Assembly (NCBI GenBank): GCA_014607495.2
Contig: CP053152.1
Coordinates: forward strand, 3,968,001 to 4,032,000
Direction of reading: 5' to 3'
DNA from: Carposina sasakii
Lineage: Eukaryota > Arthropoda > Insecta > Lepidoptera > Carposinidae
Length of the DNA stretch: 64,000 bases
In this document: positions 34,235 through 46,659 of the stretch, in pieces
How positions within the stretch are numbered: position 1 is the stretch's first letter
Layout: each line of letters starts with the position of its first letter
Position numbers and translations under genes: made by a program
The notes under the pieces: generated by a model
Databases searched by the model: none
Seen by the model: the letters and a program-made list of their open reading frames with translations, nothing else
What the model was told of the DNA's origin: nothing

Positions 34235-34611
34235 TACAGGGTGTTTTTTTGTGGCCACCTTTAACGAAGGGTACGTATTCTATACATGAAATAAAGTAAG
34301 TTTATGCCACAAAAAATGCTGGGAATTTTTTTTTTTAATTTTTAAATTCCTTGATCGTGCGAAATTTATAGTGTCTAGTGTTTATGTTAGTTTTTTTTAT
34401 AGACAGATATTAATTATTTTTCGTGAAAAAATCCTGCTACGCGCGTCTATGTGCATTTATGCAGAAAAACGCAGTCTATTTACTCAACTTTGGGCCCTAA
34501 TATTTTGGAAACCAGACACTTCCCAGGTATGCTTCCATGGAGAAAAATGATCGTGATGATGAGGAGATTCCGTAGTTTTCGGGAACGTTGACGACCAAAT
34601 ATCACCCTGTA
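34235..34611 (+). mobile_element. 380-bp non-coding element ending in ACAGGGTG/CACCCTGT (family F)
   Basis: Three copies: here, 30317-30697 (+) and 7140-7483 (inverted). Shared internal landmarks are GAAGGGTACGTA, CTTGATCGTGCGAAATTTAT, CAGACACTTCCCAGGTATGC and CGGGAACGTTGACGACCA. It has very short terminal inverted repeats, no ORF and no tRNA head. It is probably a non-autonomous DNA transposon. Confidence 0.65.
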
Positions 34612-34614
34612 TAC

Positions 34615-37600
34615 ATACAGCTGTGTTCACAAAATGGGGTATTCAGAACTACAGGATCACAAAGGCAATCTTAAAGCAACGCTTAGTATAGCGGGATCAG
34701 ATGTTCTTCAGAGGGAAGAGAAGCAACTGTAGTATTATACTTTTTTTTTCACTCCAAGAGCAGCATAGAAGAGATATATATGTTATAATACAGTACATAC
34801 TAATCTGTTTAATGTAATCATCATCACAGCTCCTTCAATTATACTGGTTCATCACGTCATCAAACGAAGGCTTTCTTAGCGGAAATGTTGATGATCGATA
34901 TACTTTGTCTAAGCCACGAGTTCCATTCCGTTCCGTTATTTTTACCATTTCGCTTCGGAACTCTAAAAATGCATAAAAATTAAATTGAATTAATATTTTT
35001 TTTAAATATATAAGCTATTCTCCAATCACGAATAATAATCTCACTTTTTCTCTTCACGCTTACTTCAGTTTACTAAAAAAAGGTTCAATACATTGTCATG
35101 AATTCACGATCTTCTTTAAATAGGCAGATAAAAAAGAAATGTTTCTCATAAAAAGTAACAATCACGTAAAGAGAAATTATAATTTCTTTTTAAATGCCAA
35201 ACACTTTGGCAAAGGTATATGTGCAGGAAACTGCTGCTTCCAGAAAAAATGTAGATAAATCAAAGATGAAATAAAATAAAGGAGTGTTATAATAAAAGCT
35301 TACAGCGGTATTATTTTCATTGTGGTAAGGATACGACGGTATAAAGCGTAATGAAATTTGGTACTTACAGAAATAGTCTAGAGCCTGAGAACGAATATAG
35401 GGCTAATTTTTAATGCGAACAAAGGGCAGTAAAGGTTCGAAATAGGGCAAGAGAGTTTATATGGAAAATACGTCATTTATAAGCTAGAAGATTGAAACTA
35501 TTCTCTTGCTTTTTATTAGATATGAATTTAAAAAAAGGGGTAAAATAGTAGTAGGTACACTAGTTTAGAATGTTTGGAATAATAAAATTCTATAAGTAGC
35601 GTTTAATCGTAGATATTTTTCTCATTTTAACTGTAAATTATTTCAGCCAGTATCTACATCATATTCTATCAGACAATATTATAATTTTGTGCGTTCCCAA
35701 AACAGTAATTTCAGTAAAATTTCATTCTTTAAAGTGAGAGTCATTCACACAGAAACAATGATTCTTTGTCTTAAAGTCATAATTATATGATTAACAGTTA
35801 AAAGTATGATCATTTTGATTTATTTAAAAAGGTATAGAAACACTTCACATGCCACTTAAACCAAATCTACTTTCCGCGTAAGATCAAATGTCTTCGTGAC
35901 ATTGCGTTTGAAGAATATGCCTAATTAGTGAAATAATAGATGTGGATCAAGAAAGCGGAAAGCATTGCAGAGCTGTTATAATATAAGCGATTCCTCTTAT
36001 GTACCAAAATGCAAATTTTTTTGACTTATTGTTGGTATCAAAGTTATGTATAATACTTTCAATGTGCCTCGTCTTTTCTTGATATTTTGTATATGTAAAG
36101 TAGTTTTGCTTAAATATCTACTGCGCGATAAGTGTGGCGGCTTAGTTCCGTTTAAATTTTCACTCCACGCGATAAGAATCTGTTACGCAGAATATTTACT
36201 TCCGTAATTTTACTGATCTTACGTTTTGGTATCTACCTACTCCCTAATTAGATATCTATAGGAACTTTGCTAATATTGTTAAATTCTATCTTATAAAATA
36301 CGCCATATATTCACACTCAATTTCTAGAAAATGAAAGATTCTAAAAGTAATTTTATAGGTAGGTTTCACAAACATTCTAGGATCTTAGTACGTAACTAAG
36401 TGGTTTAATTTTATATTCCTATTTTTTAATAACCGCATGTGTCTCACTGCTGGGCAAAGAACTTCCCCCTTATCCTGATCCCGTCATAGTGACCCACACT
36501 GGCTGACACTTATCCAGATGGTCCCTCTATCTTCTCCTGAGTCTTCCTCTACGCTGGTTTCCGTCTGTTATTAGTTTAAATAAATTACAAGTTCATTATT
36601 CATAAATATACCTACATCACCGCAAACATAGAAGATGTGACAATTAGAGCTTCGGTTTTGAAATGCAAAAAACTTTCTTCGCGAAATTATATTTTTTTAT
36701 CAAAGAGCATAATAATATACTAATCGTTAAAAAAAACAAAAATGCAAGATAAAAGATAAAAGACTTGGTTTTGGAAAGTAGACCCATATCGCCTGGAACT
36801 GGCCAGTAAAAGCAATTCCAGTACCCGGTGAGCTGAGGCAAATTTATACCACAGAGTATTATTATAAAATTGGGTCGATATGTCTTTTGTAGGATTTGCA
36901 ATAAAAAATATAAAAGCAAATTTTTATGCGCATGCTTTATTTCAATAGAGGGTAGGTATAAGTCTCAAATTCAAATAGAAACAAAAATTCTGATTCTTTT
37001 ATTTACAAGAAAATATATATCAGGTTTTTATTTTGTCATATAAGAGAAAAATAATGATAATATTAAAGGTACTTACATAAATAATATAATCAATGTAAGC
37101 TGATTGACCAAAAACCATGTTGAACCACTGAGATACCTCGTTGTCACCATTATACCTATAATATAGATACAATCTCTATACAAGAAACTGCGGTTAACTT
37201 TGCCACCTACAGTTCCGAACAATAATTAAATATTATATTCATCGACTAGTCTGTGAACAACAATATGGTTATTTGAAGATCAACTTTTAAGATATGTAAT
37301 ATAAAAAATACAATTGAAAACCATTTTTTGAAGTCGATTTCAATGCTCTTTTTATTTATAAGAACAGAACTTGCAGATACTTGTATATATCTTTAAATGT
37401 AATCCTAGGCCATTAAATGCATGTATTTCTATAAGTTATGTTTATTTTGCGTGGGTTTTCAAAAGTTTGAAGCTAGAAACAGACCGTATGTTTTTTCAGT
37501 ATGTGGGTGGGTACCACAGATATTTAATATGTCATACGCAAAGAACCACTTAATGCATTATACAAGATACAAAATCAAAAGTAGTGAATAATAGTAGAAA

Positions 37601-40475
37601 TGAAATGCGAAACTAATTTGATTGTTTGTGATTACTATAATACTAAGTCATTCAAACATAGTTCTGCTGTACACGATATTTAAGTAAAATGTCATAGCCT
37701 GACCCCTTATTGACCTCTGAATAAGGCGCTTAGTGTTATGTGCGACGGCGAATATGCCAATCATGACTATTTCTTCGTCTATTGTATTTTAAATAGATAA
37801 TCTGGCTTATCACTGTTTAATTTTAATTTGCTGTTTAATGTCACATATTATACACCACGAGACATTACATAGGGTAAGTATTTTTGATTCTCATTTTAAT
37901 ATTAAAAATTTTAACCGACTTCAAACAAAGGTTTTCAATTCCTAATGAACTTGGGTTACCTCAGAACTGCGTCAACCACAAACCGATTTAATATTTTTTT
38001 CATACCAAGTTCTGTCAGACTATAGACATGATATGCTTCTATGTTCTTCTATGAAATCAGTGTATGTGTACGTACACCTTAAAGTAAAATAATTATTTCT
38101 ACTTCAGCATGTATCTCATTAGTGTCATTCTGTTTTGCTTTTGTTACAATGATTGTATCCACTTTGAGAAATGTTAATTGCCATTTTTTATTTAATTTTT
38201 TCCCACATAACAATGAGGTCACCCAAATCGTTAGTCGTCTTGTTAATAACTAGTAAGAGAACCAGCTTACTAATTTAACCTTATTCTTATGATTCAAATT
38301 AATTATTATTGATGAAATGTGTGTTGGCACTTTTATGATGTAAGAATTTTGTCAGAATTTCAGTAAAGGATAACTTTCGCTGCGGAAAATTTGGCATGTA
38401 GTTTTATCTAAGTAGCTGTATTGTATTTAAAAAATTATCTACCTACCTATACAGGGTATAGGCTATGGATATAGCCTACTATAGAGAACCTAACCACAAA
38501 ATTTGAGACTAACAATTAACAAATTTATGTTTCAAAGTTGTATGAACATTCCTGAGTTGTTTGTTTAGAAAATAATCATAATAATATAATTTCGAGTTTG
38601 TAATTTATTTTTCTCTCTAGCTTTTTGCTCAATTACTAAAATAATGCAATCATAGGTAGGTTGGACATGGAAGAATTAGGTACCTTTTATTAAAATAATT
38701 CAATTTGGAATCAATTAATCTGCTAACTTATCTCAATCTCTAGTAAACCAATTAACCACTATACAACGTTTTTACAACGATTTTTCCTCGTTTTTTTTCT
38801 ACGGCCCCCATAGTTCTCCTCAATGCGTCACTCACATAATGACTCTGTGCCAACACTCAGCAGGTATAATGTCTGCACTATTGTTCTACATCACGCAACC
38901 GGTAGACTGACTCAATTGCCGTGATATTAAGGCGGCAACCTTATGTACCGAAATTAACGGCACGACACATTCGGACTCGTGACGACAATATATTTCCATT
39001 TCACTGACGGATACGAAGTAAGTTACGTCTTCAAGTAATCTACAATAACGCTAAAAGTTTGGTCACAAATCGAATGTGTACAGTTGCACATTTCCGTCAA
39101 TATATTCGCGCGTTTACAACAACATTCTAACAATCAAGCAAATAACCATGTATAAATTTATTTACATATTCAATTATACATCAATATCAGATCAATCATG
39201 TATTTTCTTTTAGATCACACAGATTTAGTGCTAATCCTAAGATATGCGTTCGTTTAACACGTGACTAGGCAGTTCACAAGGACTAGGCAGTTTACAATAT
39301 AGAATAAGAATGTCACAGATAACAATGGAAATGCACCAACAGATCCGCGGTCAACTATTTATCGGTGGGTCGGGACCAAATAATCGGCTATTTACCTTGA
39401 AATTGTAATAGTTACCTCGCTCTACCGCCGGCTGAATCGTTACATTACGAATCGAGTAATGATCGATATATCGATATCTTTCGTGTCGCGATACTAATTA
39501 CTCTTTTTAAATATTCAAAACGGATTTATCTATCGGACATTTGAAATCGAAATATTACCTTCACTGCCTTCACTATTAATGGAATTTTTGACTGATTACA
39601 ACTTGACAAAGGTCGATAGGTGTAACAGGTGTCACGTAGGCACTACAGTCGTAAAAATAGGCTATAACAGAGGTAAAGCCCCATACAAATATCAGCCTTT
39701 AATTCCCTTTACCTTTTTATATGGAAAACATCTTTGGAAATGTTAATTAAATATAGGTAATATATAATACTACTAATTTCAGTAAATAGTAACGATTGGG
39801 GATTTATTTCGAACACTATTATAGAGGAAATGTTTTTTCTTCCTGGTACAATGGAAGTTGGTCGCTTGATCGAAATTAGTCAAATAGTCTCTTTTTTTTA
39901 AATTTAGAGCTAACATTCATTCGCTGTTAGGCGTTTCCAAAATTCATCTCCAGAACGTTAAACTCTTAACTAACGAGATGTTAAAATAGAGGTTTGTTTA
40001 AATTTTTCGTCTATTAACACGTTTCTATCACACAAATAAATCTTTATTTGTCTAAATATCTCATTACTCTGTTCATACATAATTATTTTATGTTATGCTG
40101 GTATTTCATGCATGGTATGAGTGTCGGTATTTTTAATTTCATGGTGCTCTGCGATGTATTCATATTTGCATAAGGTATAGTAGACTTGTTTACTCTTTAT
40201 ATACAATGAAAAACACCTATGTAGTCATTCTTGTAATATAACTAAAAATAAAAAAAAGAGAGTGCTTAATATATTTGTTGCAACAATTTTGAAAAAACAA
40301 AACACTTAAAAGTTAACGTTCTTAAATTTTTATTTAAAATGAATATTAAGAAGAAAAGTACCTATTTAACAAATGGGTAAAAAGAGTTACTGTCAGTTTT
40401 TAAGCTATTTTCTTTACAGGGGTAGATTCTCTTCTACCGAAACATTCTTGCGATTGAAAATTCACGGTCATTGTA
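34615..40475. other. Long gene-free AT-rich interval
   Basis: No supportable gene. It contains small relics: family G tail at 34720-34768, a LINE scrap at 36430-36560 (CTGCTGGGCAAAGAACTTCC), a LINE-tail-like scrap at 37914-38010 and the MITE at 38449. Confidence 0.55.
38449..38640. mobile_element. Decayed foldback MITE family E
   Basis: Retains TACAGGGTATAGG, CCTACTATAGAGAACCTAA, CCACAAAATTTGAGACT and CTAGCTTTTTGCTCAA; the right terminus is lost. Confidence 0.6.
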
Positions 40476-40870
40476 CACTGAAAAAAATCGAATCTAATCA
40501 AGGGCAGTTTTAACTTGTTTAAAAAAATGTGATGTATTCAATCAAATAAACGTTCGAAACAACACAGTACAAATGATTTCATATAACAAGATATTGATCA
40601 GTAAAAGTAACTTGGCTCAAATCATCAAGAGATGTGATTCAATTAACAAATATTTTGATTGAAAATTCCGCAAACAAGATGTTGTTAAGAGCTAACAAGT
40701 AATGTGTTAAAATGATCAAGTTACATGATAAGGCTATGAAACATAGTATCTTTTATCAAGTTACTTGTTAAATACTATCACGTAAGTTGATACAAACAAA
40801 CATAAAATCTTGAATGCTATGAATAAACTATGATATAGCATTAATCAACTGTTTGATTACTGTTTTTCTT
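40476..40870. repeat. AT-rich repeat starting TGTACACTGAAAAAAA
   Basis: Left end TTGTACACTGAAAAAAATCG also appears, inverted, at 47214-47236. Internal motifs ATCAAGTTACTTGTTAA and TGATTGAAAAT recur in both regions. No ORF. Boundaries on the other side are unclear. Confidence 0.45.
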
Positions 40871-40983
40871 TTGCGTAGTGTTGCCATTTGTGAGTAAAAA
40901 TAACTAATTTGGCTAGTGTATAGCTATCGGGATGAAAAAATAATGTTGACAATAATGTAATTGGAAATATTAATTGTAAAAAA

Positions 40984-41103
40984 AGAGATGGTAAAATTCG
41001 TCATCCAAGTTAATTGACCCTATAGCTCAGTTGGTTAGAGCAAAAGCACGGTTTGTGAGTGGTCGTGAGTTCAAATCTCACTGGGGTGAAGATTTTTTAA
41101 TTT
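40984..41103 (+). mobile_element. SINE family B, tRNA-like copy
   Basis: Shares the head AGAGATGGTAAAATTCGTCA with the other copies, then a quite tRNA-like ATAGCTCAGTTGGTTAGAGC and GAGTTCAAATCTCACTGGGG. The acceptor and anticodon arms do not fold well, so I call it a SINE and not a tRNA gene. Confidence 0.65.
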
Positions 41104-41500
41104 TTTAACGACTTCAAAAAGGAGGGGTTATCAATTCGTCTGTATGTTTTTAACTGACTTAAAAAAGAGAGGTTATCAATTCGTCTGTATGTTTTTTTTT
41201 ATGTGTGTTACCTCAGAACTCCGTCATTTATGAACCGATTTCAATTTTTTAAAATAGTTTGTCATGGTATACATCCAATTTATTCACTACATCAGGATCT
41301 GATGAAGGGTCTTGGAGAAATCGAAGGCAATTCTCAAATATTGTAGGCACATTTAGTCTGTTTTTATACTTTTACTGAGCGCTTTGATCACCTACATATA
41401 AAACATAACATCTGATGATGGAATTTCTAAGGAGACTAGGGATATCCTCAAATATTATAGGCACGAGTAGTCGGTTTTTAGATTTATATAGAAAATTTTG
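41104..41500 (+). repeat. Lepidopteran LINE-tail-like repeat with local duplication
   Basis: GGTTATCAATTCGTCTGTAT occurs twice (about 41127 and 41172), followed by TTACCTCAGAACTCCGTCAT and AACCGATTTCAAT. A related piece lies at 37914-38010 (ACCGACTTCAAAC, TTACCTCAGAACTGCGTCAA). Confidence 0.55.
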
Positions 41501-41554
41501 GTCAGCTAAACATAATATGATATTGATGACAGTGGTTAATTGTTCAGTACCTGG

Positions 41555-41995
41555 CTAATTGTTCAGTACCTTTTCCATAACTTTACAATGTATGGAGGTA
41601 ATGGCGATTGGCCGAGAGTTGCAGGGATCGGCACGACTACCCTTCTTGGGTACTGGCTGCATATTGGCCAGCTTCCAAGAATTGGGCACCATACTGGTTT
41701 TTAGAGAGAGGCGATACAGGCGAGTCAGTACAGGAGACAGCTCAGGTGCACAATGCCTTAATACCCTTGCAGGTATACCATCAGGTCCACTGGTCTTATT
41801 CACGTCTAGGTTCTGCAGTGCTCTACACTCCTCTTTCGTATGAATAGTGATCTCCCGTATTGAAGAATCACATAGAGGTAAAGTTGGTGGTTGTTCAAAG
41901 CCAGCGTCTAGACGCGAATTGCTCGCAAACAGAGTTGCCAATAAATTTGCTTTCTCTGCTGCGCAAAGAGGCAGAGTTCCATCAGGTTTCTGCAA
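41555..41995 (-). pseudogene. LINE reverse transcriptase fragment (jockey-like)
   Basis: A 146-residue open stretch with EECRALQNLDVNKTSGPDGI, LYRLSLKTSMVPNSWK and PVPKKGSRADPCNSRPIA followed by SIHCKVMEKVL. These are the first motifs of a non-LTR RT (the SGPDGIP and NYRPI-type boxes). It stops before the catalytic YADD region, so it is a dead fragment. The 3' side meets a small duplication (GTTCAGTACCTGGCTAATT twice, 41540-41570). The upstream side (41996-42110, in minus-strand sense) is degraded LINE sequence. Confidence 0.85.
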
Positions 41996-42300
41996 GGGAT
42001 GCGAAGAGGGACAGCAGAAGTTGGATTCGACAGCCTTGGATAGGGACCAGAATTACTTACTACCAGGGGTTTAGGCTGCAAGTCCGTCCCCTATGCGACT
42101 GACATGTTCGAATCGTGCCCTACGAAGAACCCGCCTGCAGATCTTGGCAGCAGCAATGGGAATGAGATAGTTCCCGTGGTAATTTTATCCTATCACTCTC
42201 CAATATCCAATCTATCCATACCAAATTTCAGCAAAACCGGTCCAGTAGTTTTTGAATTTATTCGTTACAACATACAAAAATACAAATCTTTCCTGTTATA

Positions 42301-42412
42301 ATATTATTATAAAATTATTAATAAAGAAATGGAAAAAATTCCTCACCCGGGTGGGAATCGAACCCACGAACTCTGCATTCCGCGTGCCAGCGCTCTTACC
42401 ACTGAGCTATTA
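42301..42412 (-). mobile_element. SINE family B, partial copy
   Basis: Contains the B box as GGGAATCGAACCCACGAA and the tail; it lacks the conserved head beyond GAGCTCAGTGG, where a (TTA)n run replaces it. Confidence 0.7.
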
Positions 42413-42560
42413 TTATTATTATTATTGTATGTCTTTCGAAATTCACGGGACTACAGAGTCCCGGTCCTTGAGAGGCTTGCATCGGGCTTTAACTTGTCAA
42501 GCCTACAGAATATTTTTTTTTACATTTCCAAAAGCAATCGTTTAGCCGGCCGTATTAAAC
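42413..42560. repeat. Second copy of the GGGACTACAGAGTCCC repeat
   Basis: Preceded by (TTA)n, shares CGGGACTACAGAGTCCCGGT and the following GCATCGGGC with 3338-3380. It abuts a SINE on its left. Confidence 0.55.
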
Positions 42561-43257
42561 TTGACTTGTAACGAAAATTTACACTTTAGTGTATTTCGCA
42601 AAACAGATCCCTAAATTGTAAATTGGTTTCAGAACACCCACAAAATTTTTAAAAGACCCATTTATCGATACCCGCTCCACTTATAATCAGCTCCACGTTT
42701 TTTTTTCTCTTTTTTTTGAAGCTTTTATCGCACAGCGAAAATGTCAGCCTCGTTTTAATCTACACTTATTCTACCTACCCACCAATACAATATTTACTTA
42801 TAAAATATACAGTACCTATGTAATAAAATTAAGGTCTATTAATTGTATCATAAAAAATTTTATATATTTTGGCAGCATCGTCAGATGAGGGTGCAGCCAA
42901 TACGCCTTGGAATGAACACACGTTTGATCCTCCAAGGCCTAACTTTTGAACCAAAGCTAATCTATCAGCAGCTCCACTTTTAAACTTTTAAATTACGTGT
43001 AGGGTAGCTGGACTAGCTGGCCTCGATAAAACAAATATTTGACTAATTTATAAACATTATATGGCAACACTAAACTCAGTCGGAGATCGCGGCGTTTCCG
43101 AATTCCTTCCGGTTCACTTCATGTCTCGACATGACGACGACCGGCCAAACAGATCATTTCGTCCGCGCTGCTCCGCCTGCCGCATGCCGTTTCGTCATAA
43201 TATTGCGTGCTGTGTAGTAAACTTTAGTGTATTGTGGATGGGAAATTGTGTAAAGAC

Positions 43258-43319
43258 ATGGATGAGGTGTCAGATTTACTATCGGCGTGGGGAATACCAG
43301 AGCTCATTCCAAATTTTAA
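43258..43319 (+). CDS. SAM-like domain protein, exon 1
   Basis: The ATG at 43258 opens MDEVSDLLSAWGIPELIPNF followed by a donor at AA|GTAAGTACC (43319/43320). WGIPELIPNF is the typical first helix of a SAM-like domain that continues in exon 2 (44245). The exon ends in phase 2 while exon 2 needs phase 1, a one-base disagreement. A longer ORF over the same DNA (43061-43432) has the right phase but no domain similarity, so I prefer this frame. Confidence 0.5.
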
Positions 43320-44244
43320 GTAAGTACCTACCTATGAGATTCTCTTGTTTATCTCTTTGGCTGAAAGTGATATGTACGGAATACGCATATCTTCGTTGCA
43401 TTCGCTGCAAAAAGTTCTTAGTAGGTAAGTAGCTGAAAGAGGCAGGTCAGCGGCGGCGTTTGTATCGAGGTTTAGCTGTAGGTAGGTACTTACCTATACC
43501 GCCAGTACCGCCACAACGGCCGGCCGGCCGGCTTGCCGAGTTGCCGCTCTGTCTTCTGCAGACATAGCAAGTATCTTTGTTCTTTATGTGGCGTTGCCGC
43601 AGCCGCAGCATCCAGTTTGCCTATTTTTATGACGATGCCGGTGAAAACCCTATGATAAATCCGTGCGAGCAAGTGTGGTGTGAAAGAGTAGGTACCTACC
43701 TATACTGTGCTTTGCTTAGCAAGCCATACACACGACTGGTGGTTTGCCGGAGCCCTCAACATTAGTTCTTAGGTAGATAGATAGATGAGTAAAGCCAAAT
43801 ATTCCTATACTTACTTAGATAAATAAATAAATGGCAATTTAATTAAACTTAACCATGGAGTTTACAGTTCAAGTACAATAGGTCACCTCATGTACAATTT
43901 GACTAGCCTGAAAATTTTGTGAACATACCTATTTCTTACCTAGCTAAACTCCCTCATAACTAGTGTTCTAAGCTAGGCTATTAAGTAGGTAAAAACAATA
44001 TAAGTAGGTAGTAGATACCTACCTACTCTTTCCTTCAGAGTAACTCAGTAATATTTTTACTTTAAGCATTGATACATAACTAAGTTAGTATATAGGTAGG
44101 TAAGTATGTCAGAGCTGAATCTTGCTTAGTTATTATTTTGTGTCTATCTTTTAGCATAATACACCTACCTACATAGGTAGGCAGTACTAGTAGGCTCTAC
44201 AGTTCATAACTATGAGTTTATAATTAAAATATTGTTTCATTCAG

Positions 44245-44438
44245 GGAATGGAGTAACGATACAATCATTGTCAGCCTTAAATTCCGATGAAATTAAAGAA
44301 TTGGTGCCACTTGTTGGGCCCCGTGCCCTTTTTATACGAAGTTGGAAGGCATGGGTTAAAATATTCAATGAAGAGAATGCTATCATCTTTCAAAACATAA
44401 AAGAAGTGGACATTTCTAGTTGCAATATTTCTTTGAGT
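44245..44438 (+). CDS. SAM-like domain protein, exon 2
   Basis: Begins after the acceptor TTTCATTCAG and ends at the donor AGT|GTAAGT (44438/44439), phase 0. It encodes NGVTIQSLSALNSDEIKELV followed by PLVGPRALFIRSWKAWVK, the second half of a SAM-type helical bundle (the LxxLxxxEIKELVPxxGPR pattern). SAM domains mediate protein or RNA contacts. The family cannot be named with certainty; similar small multi-copy proteins occur in many insects. Confidence 0.6.
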
Positions 44439-44644
44439 GTAAGTATTAAAGCTTAGGTTAAGTATTAGGTTGGTAGGTAGGTACCTATTCTTTAATATAA
44501 CATTTCAATGCATTTATGTATTACAATGTCCTTAAAGGGGAGTTTAAGAGGGTTCTTACACAATGTATGTCTGTTGGTCTTCCTAGTAAATTTCTTTCTC
44601 AACTGTATGTCTGCAAGATTAATAAGAGGATAATTTTATTTCAG

Positions 44645-44749
44645 GCTCTTCAGAATTTAAATGTTTTAAAAGAACAAGAAATCCAAACCACAACACCAGA
44701 AAAAAACAATTCTCCAAAAATCTCTCCTAACAAAACTGTCATAGACAAG
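44645..44749 (+). CDS. SAM-like domain protein, exon 3
   Basis: Bounded by TTATTTCAG| and AAG|GTAAGT, phase 0 at both ends, agreeing with exons 2 and 4. The 35 residues (ALQNLNVLKEQEIQTTTPEK, then a Ser/Pro/Lys-rich stretch) form a low-complexity linker between the SAM-like domain and the C-terminal domain. Confidence 0.55.
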
Positions 44750-44965
44750 GTAAGTGCAGTACTTACTTATTTCAGAGTGATTTATATCTATAAAAAATAT
44801 TGTTTATTTTTCCAGTCAAGTGGACACTATTTCATATTTTACTACATACTAGTACCCGTGGCAACTTCATTTCATGGTTTATAGGATGAATAAGGTGTTA
44901 GAGTAACCTGGTCTCTTTTCTAGTGTTGGGCATGATTTTGTGTATGTTTTGTTAGGTATACATTA

Positions 44966-45060
44966 TACAGGGTGTAACAAAAAGGTGTAGTCATACTTTA
45001 GGAGGTGAACCTACTCATAGTTATGAACAACTTTCACTATGGGACCAACTTTTAAATCGC
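44966..45060. mobile_element. Half copy of MITE family E2 in the SAM gene intron
   Basis: TACAGGGTGTAACAAAAAGG with AGGAGGTGAACCTACTCATA matches the left arm of 46074-46309. The right arm is absent. Confidence 0.6.
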
Positions 45061-45141
45061 GAAATAAATGTCAGCTGTTTGTCAATGTTAGTATTTGTTT
45101 ATAATAATGTTAAATGCAATACCAATCTTATTTTATTTCAG

Positions 45142-45518
45142 GTGGAATTAATGCAACTATTAAGAGACGATTTTGAAGCAACATCCCTAATTCAGTATAT
45201 AGGACAATCTTTACCTAACGTAAATGCAAGAAACCTCTTGGCTCTGGTCATAGCCAGAAATATACTGAAAGCGAATAAAAATACTTAGTCACAGGAGTTG
45301 CATATAATAAATGGTCCAAAGATATTAAAGCCCTGTTCCCAAGTGAGAGGACAACGACATATTATATACCTTCTTGTGTAACAGCTCAAGGAAACACTCT
45401 TCAGGCACGAGGAAAATTAGTGAACCAAGTTCTGAATACTAGGCGAAAATATCAGAATATTTTAGACCGAGGTACAAAAAAAACCCTTGGCCGTACTTTA
45501 ATTAATGTATCGTATTGA
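45142..45518 (+). pseudogene. SAM-like domain protein, exon 4, interrupted by a -1 base shift
   Basis: Starts after TTTATTTCAG in phase 0 with VELMQLLRDDFEATSLIQYI and continues LPNVNARNLLALVIARNILK, then stops at 45286-45288 after an A-run. The coding sense resumes in another frame from 45279: KYLVTGVAYNKWSKDIKALF, then TTTYYIPSCVTAQGNTLQAR and GKLVNQVLNTRRKY, to TGA at 45516-45518. One more A in the run at 45277-45281 would join the two. The YYIPS...ARGKL pattern is one I associate with insect SAM-domain proteins of unknown function. Either the gene is decaying or the assembly has a homopolymer error. Splicing at GAG|GTAC near 45474 is an alternative ending. Confidence 0.55.
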
Positions 45519-46073
45519 CCTACCAAATTATAATCATTTTAATTACATGTTAGGGTTGTCGCACATCTGTCAGCATGGAATCTCCTTTTTTCATGCTCTT
45601 TCCTTTTCTTTCGTTTGGGATTGTCGTTTCTTAGAGTGAGAAAGATAGTGGGAATGCTATCGCAAACGGCGGAATCGGCGATGCGGCCGGCAGTACTAGG
45701 AAATGACGATCCTGAGCGATAGTAAAAGATAAAGCACGAATAAAGGCGTATCCGTGGTGACAGGTGTAGGTCAACCCTTAAAGTTTAAGAAGACAATAGT
45801 TTTTGATTTTGTTTGTGGGTCAGCCCTTAAAGTTCAAGAAGAGAACTGTTATGATTCTGATTATTATTAATAAATATTATTTTCTTGAAATAAAAGGTAT
45901 CTCATTCCTAATTTATAATTATTGTAATGTTTAGTCCAGATATTAAACTTTTTTCTGTTATTATTTTCAGTCAGTGTCACTTATGCTCTCCAGACTGAAT
46001 GCAGAACGGCAGAGGTATAAGGTTGGAACAGAGATGTCACAGAATGCTTGTCATCGCTCTGCGGCACCTCTTA

Positions 46074-46309
46074 TACAGTACGTAATGAAAAGGTCCAGAC
46101 ATATTTTAGGAGGTGAACCTACTCATGAATATGAACAACAGTGAAAAAAATCTGCTATTCTATATATGTAGAGATGTTCAATCGGGCAGGATGTATAAAA
46201 CAGCTGTTTTTTTCGTGATTTCAAAGACTGTCCTATAGTAAAAGCTTTTCAAATTCATGGGTAGGTTCCCCACCTAAAATATGACTGGACCTTTTTGTTA
46301 CATCCTGTA
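46074..46309. mobile_element. Foldback MITE of a second family (E2)
   Basis: Ends are TACAGTACGTAATGAAAAGG and CCTTTTTGTTACATCCTGTA. Subterminal AGGAGGTGAACCTACTCATG pairs with ATGGGTAGGTTCCCCACCT. A half copy is at 44966-45060. Confidence 0.7.
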
Positions 46310-46389
46310 GGTATAGTTCCATACGTTATTACCTAATGCCGTTTTGTAGCCGGTCTGCAGGCGCATTGTAGGTATGTACCTACTACCTA

Positions 46390-46653
46390 TACAGTGTGTA
46401 ACAAAAAGGGTATGTTAAGCGAAAAGCTATATGAACAGCCCACTGTAGAGAACCTATCCACAAAATTTGAGACCCGAAATCACATGTTTATTTTTCCGGA
46501 TAGTATGGAGAGTTTTTAAATATCTCAGGAATTTTCATACAATCTTGAAAAATAAAAATGTGATTTCGAGTCTTAAATTTTGTAGATAGGTTCTCTATAG
46601 TGGGCTATTTACATAGCTTTTCGCTTAACATACCCTTTTTGTTACACCCTGTA
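46390..46653. mobile_element. Foldback MITE family E, copy 3
   Basis: Near-identical architecture to 22849-23111, from TACAGTGTGTAAC to GTTACACCCTGTA. Confidence 0.8.
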
Positions 46654-46659
46654 TAGCTT

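Noticed and set aside
41018..41092. Possible tRNA gene (AGCTCAGTTGGTTAGAGC plus GTTCAAATC)
   Set aside because: The cloverleaf does not close well and the head sequence is shared with other SINE family B copies, so it is a tRNA-derived SINE.
43061..43432. 123-codon ORF starting MATLNSVGDRG
   Set aside because: It runs through a consensus donor and covers the SAM exon in another frame; no domain features.
45961..46075. Possible fifth exon of the SAM-like gene after TTATTTTCAG
   Set aside because: The phase needed after a donor near 45474 leads to a stop after about 16 codons, and the segment runs into a MITE; kept only as a remote possibility.
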